A DNA stretch of 64,000 nucleotides from Pontibacter pamirensis (GTDB lineage: Bacteria > Bacteroidota > Bacteroidia > Cytophagales > Hymenobacteraceae), in contig NZ_SSNI01000010.1 of assembly GCF_010015475.1 (NCBI RefSeq), forward strand, positions 62,001-126,000, written 5' to 3'. The notes beneath the pieces are model-generated. The model was not told the DNA's origin. It saw nothing but the letters and a program-made list of their open reading frames with translations, and searched no databases. Of the stretch, positions 1 to 8,756 are shown one piece after another (within the stretch, counting starts at the first letter, position 1; every line of letters begins with the position of its first letter). Position numbers and translations under genes: made by a program.

Positions 1-30
1 ACGGGAAAACCTCAAGAAACTGTCACCCTT

Positions 31-885
31 TTAAACATGATAATTAAAAAGTATTATCTCCGACCTTGCATCAAAGCGCAAAGGAATAGTAGACGTACCA
101 AAGCCTTTCGACACATAGAGGTAAGGTGCGCTGGCGTTATACCAGCCATTTACATAGTCACCAGACATACCGGGTAACACCGGTACATAGCCTGGTAGCC
201 TTATCTGTCCGCCGTGTGTATGTCCTGCAAAGATATAGCGGATATTCAGCTGCTCAGAAACGCGACGTTCCTTGTTTATCTCCGCCATCTTCTCTTTAAC
301 AGCTTCCTGCTGAAGCGGACTATGAATAAGCAGCAAATGGTGCTCTTCACGTCCTATCTCCTTCACTGCAGCCTTAAAACGGCTATCACCTTCAATAAAA
401 TCGTCTAAACCGGTCACCATGATGCGGGTGTCTCGGACAGTGTATGCTTTCGATTTGTTGACCAGTAAATCAACATGATGCTTTTCATAGGCAGCCTTTA
501 CATGCTGTAGGCTTCTGTCTGCCTTGTAGTCGTTGTTTCCGGGAATAGCTACTTTCGTTGTATGCCGATGGAGCAGACTCAAAAATTCATCCATAGGCTC
601 CACCTTACCAGTGGAGTCAAGCGTGTCGCCTGTAATTATGATAAGGTCTGGCTGAAGTTCGTTTACCTTTGCCGCCAATCTGTGGTACTGGGGAAGTAAA
701 AATTGCCTGATGTGCAAGTCCGTCAGCAGGACAAGCTTAAGTTTTTTGCTGCCTCCCTTATTCCCGATATTAAACACTTTCACTTTAAAAAAGTACTTCT
801 CCAGGATTAAAGCGTCCAGTAGCAGCAGGCCGGTTGCACCCGCTGCCAAGGTTCCTAAAATCCATTTCATATTATTCCGAATCAT
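31..885 (-). CDS. Membrane-anchored metallophosphoesterase (YkuE/YaeI-like)
   Basis: A 284-residue calcineurin-type metallophosphoesterase. An N-terminal hydrophobic segment (about residues 8-27) anchors or exports it. The metal-binding motifs appear in order: TDLH (D56, H58), GD (D87), GNND (about 117-119, in place of the usual GNH[DE]), an HSP block, and GHTHGGQ near residue 222. In this family such proteins hydrolyse phosphoesters at the membrane; YkuE-type members act on lipids or UDP-sugar-like substrates, but the substrate here cannot be read from sequence. The gene stands alone on the minus strand, divergent from the small gene at 1339. The ATG opens directly before the hydrophobic segment. 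Family call is firm, substrate unknown. Confidence 0.88.
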   Translation of the reverse strand: MIRNNMKWILGTLAAGATGLLLLDALILEKYFFKVKVFNIGNKGGSKKLKLVLLTDLHIRQFLLPQYHRLAAKVNELQPDLIIITGDTLDSTGKVEPMDEFLSLLHRHTTKVAIPGNNDYKADRSLQHVKAAYEKHHVDLLVNKSKAYTVRDTRIMVTGLDDFIEGDSRFKAAVKEIGREEHHLLLIHSPLQQEAVKEKMAEINKERRVSEQLNIRYIFAGHTHGGQIRLPGYVPVLPGMSGDYVNGWYNASAPYLYVSKGFGTSTIPLRFDARSEIILFNYHV

Positions 886-1338
886 GTATACTTATTGTTA
901 ATCGTAACCTTATACTTCCCGGCTAAACAACATGTTCCCTCCATACATGTTAAGCCATAGGATAAGAAAGGGGTTGTAAGAAGCAAAAGCAGTGGGAAGT
1001 TGTTTGCAGTATAGCTTTTTCAGCCACTGAGAAACAGGTCTCATGCTGGCCCGTGATATAGCCTCACCTAAAGAATACATGAGAGAATATTACTTGTCAA
1101 AACCAAAGGATAACCAATATTCAACTTTTTATATTCATACGCGTAAAACACTTACACTCTAAACCTTAGCGATAGTGAGTTGAATTTCCTGCCCCACAGG
1201 CTCTCCTCATGCTATTAAGGTTCCAGCAGCTTACCTCTTTTATCAGTACAAATTAACATTTATATAATAGCATACATTTTTTAGTTTAAAGTAGCTTTTT
1301 GACCTTTATCTTATTAGCACTAAAAGTAAATCGCTGTC
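886..1338. other. Divergent intergenic region, no gene seen
   Basis: This gap separates the minus-strand phosphoesterase from the plus-strand small protein and should hold both promoters. It is AT-rich near the right end. I found no exact TAnnTTTG -7 element, no RNA gene and no repeat shared with the rest of the window. Confidence 0.4.
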
Positions 1339-1590
1339 ATGGACCTAACTGACTTTCATTTCATGACCTCAGACGTAAGAGCAGAAGCAGTCTGGGTATA
1401 TGGCACTTTCCTGGCTATACGGTCAGAGGCAGACTATTATGTGGCGCTCTACCACATGGGGAATTTCTTTGTTGAAGTGTGGTATAATCCTGTTGCCGGC
1501 ACACTTGCCTGCACCACTGGCTTTAGAAGCGGGGAAAAGCTGGAACCGTACCTGCAGATGATAGATATATCAGAGGCCGTGACCGCTTAA
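1339..1590 (+). CDS. Small acidic orphan protein (83 aa)
   Basis: A short protein without signal peptide or membrane segment. It is rich in aromatic residues (VWVYGTF, DYYVALYHMGNFFVEVWYN), which suggests a compact beta fold. I do not recognise a family. The ATG follows an AT-rich leader and no longer frame competes on either strand, which supports it as a gene. Neighbours (phosphoesterase, M14 peptidase) give no functional clue. It may be a lineage-specific conserved hypothetical. Confidence 0.55.
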   Translation: MDLTDFHFMTSDVRAEAVWVYGTFLAIRSEADYYVALYHMGNFFVEVWYNPVAGTLACTTGFRSGEKLEPYLQMIDISEAVTA

Positions 1591-1839
1591 CTCCTCATCT
1601 ACATTCAAACGTGCTCCTTACACTCAGCATAAGCGCCATACTTCCTGCAGCTTCACAAAATCCGCTCACTTTCTCGCCATTGCCATACGGCATACAAAAA
1701 CCAGCAGCCACGCTCCAAGTCTACCTCCTACTTTAACCATACATACCTCATACATATAAAAGATTTGAATTGCTGCTGCGTTAACCAGGCATCTTTACTA
1801 ACTTGTCGTAAAATAGAGCCATTTAAAAACCTGTGGCTG

Positions 1840-3318
1840 ATGCAAAGATTCTTAATTCTCATACTCCTGTTCATGACACTTTTCGAAGCGCAGTGCCAGA
1901 CAATTCCCAGTACCGAAGTAGCGCAGCAAGCTTTTAAACAGCATTCGACTTACAAAGAACCCGCTATTCAGAACCGGAGGTTTAAGCACCAGGATATTGT
2001 GCCGCTTCTGGAGAAACTGAAGCAGCACCCGCTGTTTGAGGTGGAGGTAGTTGGCAAGTCCGTGGAAGAGCGTGATTTGTACCTGGTGAAAGCTGGTACA
2101 GGTGAAATCAAGGTCATGCTCTGGTCCCAGATGCATGGTGATGAGTCCACTGCTACTATGGCGCTGTTTGATCTTTTCAATTTCCTGCAGCAGTCTGATC
2201 AACTAGACCCTGTCCGGCAGCAGATTCTTCAGAATCTGACGCTTTACATCGTGCCCATGCTGAACCCGGACGGTGCAGAGCAATTCAAACGCAGGAACGC
2301 ACTGCAACTAGATCTGAACAGGGATGCACTGCGCTTGCAAAGCCCGGAAGCACAGTTGCTTAAAAGCCTACGCGACAGCCTTAACCCTGAGTTCGGATTT
2401 AATTTGCACGACCAGAGCCGCCACTATACGGTTGGCACCACCTCCAAACCCGCTACCATTTCATTTCTCGCTCCCGCTTTTGATCATGCCCAAACCGTAA
2501 ACACCGTCCGCGACCGGGCCATGCGCACCATTGTAGGCATGAACGAAGCGTTGCAGCAACTGATACCGGGGCAGGTGGCCAAGTACTCTGATGAGCACGA
2601 GCCACGGGCCTTTGGCGACAATATACAGAAATGGGGCACCAGTGTTATCCTGATTGAATCTGGCGGATACCAGGACGACCCGGAAAAGCAGCTCATCCGC
2701 CAGCTCAATTTTGCATCTATCGTTTCTGCGCTGCACCTGATTGCAGAAAACGGCTATACCAATTATGCCTTAGAAGATTATTACAGGATACCAGAAAACG
2801 AGCGCTACCTGTACGATGTAGTGGTGCGGAACGTGCGTTATGAAGACAACAACATGAACATTCTCCTTGACTTTGGGATCATCCGCGATGAGGTACCCTC
2901 TCCTAACGACAAAGGCTTCTATCACCGCAGCAGTGTACAGGAGATTGGTGACATGAGCGTTTTCTACGGCTATGAGGATATCGACGGTAAAGGCCTGACA
3001 CTGGTGCCGGGCAAGGTATACAGCAAACCCTTCAAAAGCATTGCAGCCCTGACACCGGAGCGAACCCGGGAGTTGCTATTAGATGGCTATACCACCGTAC
3101 GGGTAGAGAAACTGTCTTCCGCCAATATTACTCCTTCTGACTTGCCACTGAATGTAACAGCCCTGAACAGCAAGATCAACCATACACTCCGGCTGGAAGG
3201 CGGTGCTAACTTTGTACTAAAAGGTGCTGACGGCAAAGTGAAATATGCTATCGTGAATGGTTTTGTATACAACCTGCAAGGTGACAAACCCGCTCTTTTT
3301 CATGGCCTGGTGCTATAA
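1840..3318 (+). CDS. Secreted M14-family zinc carboxypeptidase
   Basis: About 492 residues from the ATG at 1840. A longer frame opens at a TTG at 1765, but the ATG gives a proper signal peptide (MQRFLILILLFMTLFEAQC), so I prefer it. The M14 fold is shown by the zinc motif MHGDE (H99, E102), the LNPDGAE and LDLNRD blocks typical of substrate binding, a third zinc ligand in NLHDQS, and the catalytic glutamate in ILIESGG. The C-terminal ~150 residues form an extra domain seen in Bacteroidota members. It should trim peptides in the periplasm or outside the cell. A terminator follows at 3389. Confidence 0.9.
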   Translation: MQRFLILILLFMTLFEAQCQTIPSTEVAQQAFKQHSTYKEPAIQNRRFKHQDIVPLLEKLKQHPLFEVEVVGKSVEERDLYLVKAGTGEIKVMLWSQMHGDESTATMALFDLFNFLQQSDQLDPVRQQILQNLTLYIVPMLNPDGAEQFKRRNALQLDLNRDALRLQSPEAQLLKSLRDSLNPEFGFNLHDQSRHYTVGTTSKPATISFLAPAFDHAQTVNTVRDRAMRTIVGMNEALQQLIPGQVAKYSDEHEPRAFGDNIQKWGTSVILIESGGYQDDPEKQLIRQLNFASIVSALHLIAENGYTNYALEDYYRIPENERYLYDVVVRNVRYEDNNMNILLDFGIIRDEVPSPNDKGFYHRSSVQEIGDMSVFYGYEDIDGKGLTLVPGKVYSKPFKSIAALTPERTRELLLDGYTTVRVEKLSSANITPSDLPLNVTALNSKINHTLRLEGGANFVLKGADGKVKYAIVNGFVYNLQGDKPALFHGLVL

Positions 3319-3388
3319 CCATGAAGTTTTACAGCATCGCCTTTCACCTGACATGAGGTGAAATGAACGCAGTGATAAAAACTACATC

Positions 3389-3425
3389 AACCACTGGCTA
3401 TACTTCTAAAGCCGGTGGTTTTTTT
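3389..3425 (+). terminator. Rho-independent terminator after the M14 peptidase
   Basis: Stem AACCACTGGCT (3389-3399) pairs with AGCCGGTGGTT (3410-3420) with one mismatch, and a T-run follows (3419-3425). Confidence 0.85.
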
Positions 3426-3478
3426 ATGATGGATGGCTTTGTATCTTACAGGCTCATTCCATACCGATCTAAATTTGC

Positions 3479-4711
3479 ATGGTTCTTAATTATCTGTGGG
3501 CAGGTTTCTTCCTGATTGCTTTTTGCATTGCTTTATTTCAGCTTATCTTTTTTCAGAATACCGGTATTTTTCAGGAGCTTGTCACCAGCACGTTCGATAA
3601 TGCCAAACTTGGCTTTGAAATATCGCTGGGCCTCACCGGCGTGATGACGCTGTGGCTCGGCTTGATGAAGGTTGGTGAGCGCGGAGGCATCATCGCCATT
3701 TTTGCGAAAATAGTAGGCCCCTTCTTTAACCGCCTGTTTCCTGACATCCCGAGAAACCACCCTGTGTTTGGCTCCATCCTGATGAACTTTTCCGCCAATA
3801 TGCTGGGCTTGGACAATGCCGCCACGCCGCTCGGCCTGAAAGCAATGAAGGAAATGCAGGAACTGAATCCCAGTGAAGACACCGCTTCCAATCCCCAGAT
3901 CATGTTCCTGGTGCTAAACACTTCCGGCCTGACCATTATCCCTATCAGCATCATGGTGTTCCGGGCGCAACTGGGAGCCGCCGACCCCTCTGATATTTTT
4001 ATCCCGATTCTGCTGGCCACCTTTTTCTCTACTATGTCAGGTTTGCTGGCCGTGACGTTTTACCAGCGCATCAACCTGTTGAACCCAGTCATACTGGCGT
4101 ACCTGGGCACCCTGGGGCTGTTAATTGGCGGACTAATTTACTACTTCAGCACTATTCCGCAGGAGCAGATCAGCGTCATCTCTATGGTTGCCAGTAACGT
4201 GATTCTGTTCTCCATCATTGTCTCTTTTATCACGCTGGCCTTAATCCGGAAGGTAAATGTGTACGAAGCTTTTATTGAAGGCGCAAAAGAAGGATTCTCC
4301 GTTGCCATCACCATCATACCTTACTTAGTTGCCATTCTCGTAGCCATAGGAGTTTTTCGAGCCTCGGGCGCGTTGGATTTGCTAGTAGATGGATTAGGCT
4401 TTCTTATTGCCGCAGCAGGCTTGAATACTGACTTTGTCCCGGCCTTACCGGTTGCGTTTATGAAGCCTCTGAGTGGTAGCGGAGCGCGAGGTATGATGGT
4501 GGAAGCCATGAATACTTACGGCGTAGATTCTTTTGTGGGACGCCTGGCTGCCTCTATTCAAGGTTCTACAGAAACGACCTTTTATGTGCTGGCTGTCTAC
4601 TTTGGCTCTGTAGGTGTCCGGAAAACAAGGTATGCGCTTACCTGCGGCCTTATAGCAGACTTAGCGGGCGTTATTGCCGCCATCTTTATAGCTTATCTGT
4701 TCTTTCATTAA
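3479..4711 (+). CDS. Fused SpmA-SpmB-type nucleoside-recognition membrane protein
   Basis: A 410-residue polytopic membrane protein in which the two halves match the SpmA and SpmB (nucleoside recognition, gate-domain) families, split in Firmicutes and commonly fused in Bacteroidota. Recognisable SpmA features are the NMLGLDNAATPLGLKAM block near residue 110 and LNTSGLTIIP; the SpmB half carries PVAFMKPLSGSGARGMM and the QGSTETTFYVLAVYFGSVG signature. In spore formers these proteins act in spore-core dehydration; in this non-spore-forming lineage the role is unknown, possibly transport. A TAAATTTG lies two bases before the ATG but is too close to be its own promoter. The start is needed to keep the first membrane helix. 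Confidence 0.9.
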   Translation: MVLNYLWAGFFLIAFCIALFQLIFFQNTGIFQELVTSTFDNAKLGFEISLGLTGVMTLWLGLMKVGERGGIIAIFAKIVGPFFNRLFPDIPRNHPVFGSILMNFSANMLGLDNAATPLGLKAMKEMQELNPSEDTASNPQIMFLVLNTSGLTIIPISIMVFRAQLGAADPSDIFIPILLATFFSTMSGLLAVTFYQRINLLNPVILAYLGTLGLLIGGLIYYFSTIPQEQISVISMVASNVILFSIIVSFITLALIRKVNVYEAFIEGAKEGFSVAITIIPYLVAILVAIGVFRASGALDLLVDGLGFLIAAAGLNTDFVPALPVAFMKPLSGSGARGMMVEAMNTYGVDSFVGRLAASIQGSTETTFYVLAVYFGSVGVRKTRYALTCGLIADLAGVIAAIFIAYLFFH

Positions 4712-4775
4712 GAAGACTATGCTATGAACATGACACAAGTTTAACATAGACAAGCCCTATACATTACCCTTTCTT

Positions 4776-5016
4776 CAAGTTTTCAACTTGGAGCATGGGA
4801 GATTTGCATTTTGATTGTAGCCGTTAAGAAAAGGCAACCAACGGGGACAAGGATGTCCCCCGGCAGAAAACTTCCAGACATGGATGTCTGGAAGAGCAGC
4901 AGAGCAGCAGTTGCTGACCTGGCGCGGGAATCCATCCCGTGACGTGCAGTGGGTGAGAGTCTCCAGACTCGCTTAGGCCATTGTCCTTGTATCAACCTGA
5001 GGAGGATTAATAATCC
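4776..5016. repeat. Array of short hairpins with a shared GGA-type loop
   Basis: Six consecutive small inverted repeats fill the convergent gap between the SpmAB fusion and the NlpC operon. They are CAAGTT-TTC-AACTTG (4776-4790), GGGGACA-AGGA-TGTCCCC (4843-4860), CTTCCAGACA and its complement around TGGA (4871-4894), CGGGA-ATCCA-TCCCG (4925-4939), GAGTC-TCCA-GACTC (4957-4970) and GGATT-AAT-AATCC (5004-5016). The stems are unrelated in sequence, but four loops are [A/T]GGA read on one strand or the other. The frames running through this DNA look accidental. Confidence 0.75.
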
Positions 5017-5091
5017 GAATGAGTACGTTTATTTGCAGGTCACTCACAAATTCATTTGCAGGACAACAGGAACGAAAAGCTTTGAACAAGC

Positions 5092-6273
5092 CTACTCATA
5101 AAGCGAAGCAGTGCGGAGATCTAGCGTTTCCTTTGGAGAAACGCGCTTTGCCCGCAGGAAGCGCTTCAACTCACTCTCTTCAAAATTCTGAGAGGCTGGG
5201 TTCATACTGCTGACACGCACTTTTCCGGAAGAATGGATAAACTCCTGATCGCCGCCAATCCACATGCCCACATGCACCACGCGCTCTGCCTTACCGTCTT
5301 TGGCAGGCACACCAAAAAACAGTAAATCACCGGGGCGCATGTTCTCCCAGCCTTCTGAGGTATCCACAAGTTCGCCTAAGTGCACCTGCTGCGAAGCATC
5401 GCGCGGTAACACCAGCCCATTCATGAAATATACTGTTTTGGTAAAACCACTGCAGTCTACACCTTTGAAAGAGGTACCACCCCATAGGTATGGCAGCCCG
5501 AGGAGTCCCTTGCTTGTCTGTACCAGGTTCTCTTCTGTTGGCTGGCGGCTGGACACCCAATCTTTATACCTGATGGCGCTGCTAACCGGCACATACCCTA
5601 TACGCCCGTCCGGAAAAGCAACTTTGTAAAAATCCTGCGCCTGCTCCTCTAACAACATCACATCGCCATACACCAGGTCAGAAACGGTAGCTCCTGCAGC
5701 ATCTGGCGTTGCATAGGCAAATCCGTAAGGGTTGGTGTAAAGTAGTTTACTGCCATCTTGCCAATTATTGAAACTGCTACTGTTCATAAGCGTAATCCCT
5801 CCTTCATCTACCCAAGCTAAATACTTATCCGGCGTCTGCACCAGGTACCAGCTACCGTCTTTTTTCCAGACCTGAAGCGGTGTACCCATAGTAGCCTGCG
5901 TAGCCAGCTCCGCTGAATGCTTGGGCTGAGAGCGCAGGTTAGCCACCGAAATGGTAACAACTGCCTGATGCTCTCCTCCCAGTTCTGCCTCTGGCAGCAC
6001 CTGTATGCTATCCACATAGGGTAGATTTGCTACCTGAAGCTGCTTCAGCAAAGCTTCTTTCGCCTCGGGCATATTAGTCTCACCACGAAGCACACTGCCA
6101 TGCTGCTCCACCTGGAACAATGCTACACGCTTATCAGGCGCATACTGCTGGCGTACAGCATCCACGTGAGGCTGTAAGGCACCCGCCTCCGGAGCTGAAG
6201 TTTGCAGCGTGGTACTGCAGGCAGCACATGATATCAGAAAGGATAACAGAAGTATAAATGGACTCTTTTGCAT
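5092..6273 (-). CDS. SH3b-NlpC/P60 murein endopeptidase lipoprotein
   Basis: A 393-residue lipoprotein with a lipobox ending at C16 (LISC), two bacterial SH3-like regions (about residues 108-160 and 175-235) and a C-terminal NlpC/P60 papain-like domain. The catalytic set is visible: C274 in VDCSGF, H334 in VVHVGMW and a third polar residue H347 in FIHSSG. Enzymes of this layout cleave gamma-D-Glu-diamino-acid bonds in stem peptides bearing free N-terminal L-Ala, releasing L-Ala-gamma-D-Glu. That product is the substrate of the epimerase three genes upstream, so the context strongly supports a murein-recycling role. It is the last gene of the operon. Confidence 0.92.
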   Translation of the reverse strand: MQKSPFILLLSFLISCAACSTTLQTSAPEAGALQPHVDAVRQQYAPDKRVALFQVEQHGSVLRGETNMPEAKEALLKQLQVANLPYVDSIQVLPEAELGGEHQAVVTISVANLRSQPKHSAELATQATMGTPLQVWKKDGSWYLVQTPDKYLAWVDEGGITLMNSSSFNNWQDGSKLLYTNPYGFAYATPDAAGATVSDLVYGDVMLLEEQAQDFYKVAFPDGRIGYVPVSSAIRYKDWVSSRQPTEENLVQTSKGLLGLPYLWGGTSFKGVDCSGFTKTVYFMNGLVLPRDASQQVHLGELVDTSEGWENMRPGDLLFFGVPAKDGKAERVVHVGMWIGGDQEFIHSSGKVRVSSMNPASQNFEESELKRFLRAKRVSPKETLDLRTASLYE

Positions 6274-6335
6274 GAGTAACGGGAGTAGGTATAACGCTTA
6301 AACGAATTCTTTGGGGTATGCAGTTCATTCTTCAA

Positions 6336-7595
6336 CTATGGGGCCACCATCTGCATCAGTATACCGCATAGATAGGCAGCGTAAGTTCCAATAGCATACC
6401 CGAAAATAGCCAGGAGCACACCAACCGGAGCCAGCGCAGGATGAAAAGCACTAGCGATGATGGGCGCAGATGCCGCGCCTCCAATGTTCGCCTCACTTCC
6501 CACCGCCAGGAAAAAGAAGGGTGCTCTGATAAGCCTTCCAACTATGACCAACAAAATTAAATGAATGATAACCCAGATAAAGCCGATCAGGAACAGGCCG
6601 GGCTGGCTTACAATAGCGGTGATGTCCATTTGCATGCCAATGGTGGCCACCAGCAGGTACAGGAAAACTGAACCAATACGCGAGGCCCCTACTCCCTCCA
6701 ACTCACGGGCTTTGGTAAAAGACAACAGCACACCCAGCGTGGTGGCGATAACTACCAGCCAGAAAAAGCCGGAGGTAAGGCTGAACTGCTCCAGGTAAGG
6801 CGCGTTTGTCTCAATCCAGGGGGCAATGATATCGGCAAAAAAATGTGAGATACCCGTAATGCCCAGGCCCACTCCTATCACCATCATGGTGTCAGGCATG
6901 GTGGGGATGCGCATGATGCTGAGCCTGTACTTCTCCACTTTCTCCTGCAGTTCGTTCACAGCAGTACTGTCTGCCTTAAAGAAGCGGTCCAGCTTTTCTG
7001 CTTTACCAGCTCCGAACAGCAACAATGCCAGCCATATATTTCCCACAATTACATCCACTGCTATCATGGCCGAGAACAGGTTCGGGTCAGGCTGAAACAC
7101 TTCGAACATGGCCAGTTGGTTAGCACCACCTCCAATCCAGCTGCCTGCAATAGTGGCTAAGCCCCGCCATACTGCATTAGGTCCTGCCCCTCCTACTATA
7201 TCAGGGGCAAAGGAAGATACAATCAGTATTGCCAATGGGCCACCAATCAGAATACCGAAGGTGCCGGTAATAAACATGACACCTGCCTTGTGCCGCAATT
7301 TCCAGATTTCTTTCAGATCAAGACTGACGGTGAACAACACCAAACTGGCTGGCAGCAGGTAGCGCGAAGCAACATGATATAGCCCCGACTGCTCCCCTGA
7401 TATCACACCAAAAGAATTCAAAAGGCTCGGAAGCAGGTAGCACATCAATACAGAGGGTACTACGGAATAGAACTTCTTGAAAAAAGGGTGCTTGCTTGAA
7501 GATGTTTTGAAAACGAAAGCCAGAATCAATACTAAAATGCCTAATACAACGGCATCGTTGGTGATAAGAGGTGTTTGCTCAGAGACTTGCTCCAT
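6336..7595 (-). CDS. DUF819-family membrane protein (possible transporter)
   Basis: A 419-residue protein with about ten or more hydrophobic helices, matching the DUF819 (YjcL-like) family. Conserved glycine-rich stretches include GSWIGGGANQLAM near residue 152 and SEANIGGAASAPIIA in the C-terminal half, resembling the paired pore motifs of secondary transporters. No substrate is established for the family. It lies 62 bp upstream of the NlpC/P60 gene and 81 bp downstream of the AONS-like gene on the same strand. I infer that it moves murein-derived peptides, amino acids or a related metabolite across the inner membrane. Confidence 0.85.
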   Translation of the reverse strand: MEQVSEQTPLITNDAVVLGILVLILAFVFKTSSSKHPFFKKFYSVVPSVLMCYLLPSLLNSFGVISGEQSGLYHVASRYLLPASLVLFTVSLDLKEIWKLRHKAGVMFITGTFGILIGGPLAILIVSSFAPDIVGGAGPNAVWRGLATIAGSWIGGGANQLAMFEVFQPDPNLFSAMIAVDVIVGNIWLALLLFGAGKAEKLDRFFKADSTAVNELQEKVEKYRLSIMRIPTMPDTMMVIGVGLGITGISHFFADIIAPWIETNAPYLEQFSLTSGFFWLVVIATTLGVLLSFTKARELEGVGASRIGSVFLYLLVATIGMQMDITAIVSQPGLFLIGFIWVIIHLILLVIVGRLIRAPFFFLAVGSEANIGGAASAPIIASAFHPALAPVGVLLAIFGYAIGTYAAYLCGILMQMVAP

Positions 7596-7676
7596 AAAGT
7601 TCTAATATCAGAAAAAGGGTAAAATTCCCGAGCCTAAGCTCGGATGCTATATTGTGAAAAACAGGCTTGTTCCGGC

Positions 7677-8756
7677 CTATGTGGGTGCAGAGCTAAAATT
7701 GTTGATGAGATCCGTCAGGCGCTGCAGGTCTTCCCGGGTATGCAGGCTGTTCAGGATAACACGCGTAATGGGTTCATGAGCAGGCGTTGGATAGCGGAAA
7801 CTGGAAATCAGCACCTTATGCTGCTGCAGATATGCGCAGAGATCCTCTCTGTGCGTGCTAAAGACAGGATAATGGTCAAAGAAGTTAAACATTTCAGGCC
7901 GTTCGAGCCTTTCCTGAAAATAAGCAATGCTGTAGAACAACTTTTGCCGGGCCTCCACAAAAACCTTTTCGCAATGGTTGAAGGCATAAAGGTAAGCTGG
8001 TACGGCAGGCGAGGCTCCACCGAAGTATGGGCTAGCCTGCAGTTGTGCTATCAGCTGTCTATCTCCCAGAATAACGCCGGCCGGAATACCAAAAGCTTTT
8101 CCGAAGGAGCTTACCACTATCAGGCGTACATGCGGCATTTGTGGCAGTTGACTGTATATGCCGGCTCCGTTCACTCCGGTTACACCAAACCCATGGGAGT
8201 CGTCGATGAGGAGCGTAAACTGCTTTTCAGAGGGCAAAGCTGTTATCCAGCTGAAGGAGTAGTTACGGGCCTGCAGTGGGTCAAGCGAGTTACAGACAAG
8301 CACAATATGCTGCTCCGGCATAGCAGGCACCTCCTGTAGCAGCCATTCTACCCATTCCTCGAACTCCTGTGTTGCATCCGGCGCATCAGCAGGGCTGCGC
8401 CACACCGCCGGATGCGTACCGGGGGCATATAGAAAATGTCCGCTGCCATGCAAGGTCTGTATCAGCGTCTGGCCTGCCAGAAAGCCGGATGACATGGTTA
8501 AGGCTGCTTCTGCTCCGGTATAGGCAGCCAGGTAACTTTCAGCCTCCTCATATACCTTCAGCTGAAGATTAGAACGGCGGGAGCTGGAGTAGTTTGTACC
8601 GTACCGCAGCATCCCCTCCACCAGCCTCTCCCTGAATGCCTCGTTGCATGAGATGCCGAGGTACGAGGTTCCGCTGCAATACAGGTATTCTACACCATCT
8701 ACCAATAGCGTGCGCCCCGGCAGATGGTCAGTATGTACATGATCAGACACAGGCAA
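7677..8756 (-). CDS. AONS-like PLP-dependent enzyme in murein operon
   Basis: A fold-type I PLP enzyme of about 359 residues related to 8-amino-7-oxononanoate synthase and 2-amino-3-ketobutyrate CoA ligase. The PLP aspartate sits in IDDSHGFGVTG and the Schiff-base lysine in VVSSFGKAFG. There is no ATG near the N-terminus: the reading frame must open at TTG (8756) or GTG (8750), and both overlap the 3' end of the epimerase gene, which points to translational coupling. No biotin genes are nearby, so a biotin role is unlikely. The operon suggests it acts on alanine or another amino acid released from muropeptides. This is inference. Confidence 0.82.
   Translation of the reverse strand: MPVSDHVHTDHLPGRTLLVDGVEYLYCSGTSYLGISCNEAFRERLVEGMLRYGTNYSSSRRSNLQLKVYEEAESYLAAYTGAEAALTMSSGFLAGQTLIQTLHGSGHFLYAPGTHPAVWRSPADAPDATQEFEEWVEWLLQEVPAMPEQHIVLVCNSLDPLQARNYSFSWITALPSEKQFTLLIDDSHGFGVTGVNGAGIYSQLPQMPHVRLIVVSSFGKAFGIPAGVILGDRQLIAQLQASPYFGGASPAVPAYLYAFNHCEKVFVEARQKLFYSIAYFQERLERPEMFNFFDHYPVFSTHREDLCAYLQQHKVLISSFRYPTPAHEPITRVILNSLHTREDLQRLTDLINNFSSAPT

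Noticed and set aside
3470-3477. TAAATTTG as promoter of the SpmA-SpmB gene
   Set aside because: It ends one base before the ATG, so a transcript from it would begin inside the coding region, and the nearest upstream TTG is about 28 bases away, too far.
4783-4995. 70-codon minus-strand open frame in the hairpin array
   Set aside because: It runs through five inverted repeats, has no family signature and is explained by the repeat composition.
7644-8339. 231-codon plus-strand open frame
   Set aside because: Antisense to the AONS-like gene, whose PLP motifs are intact.
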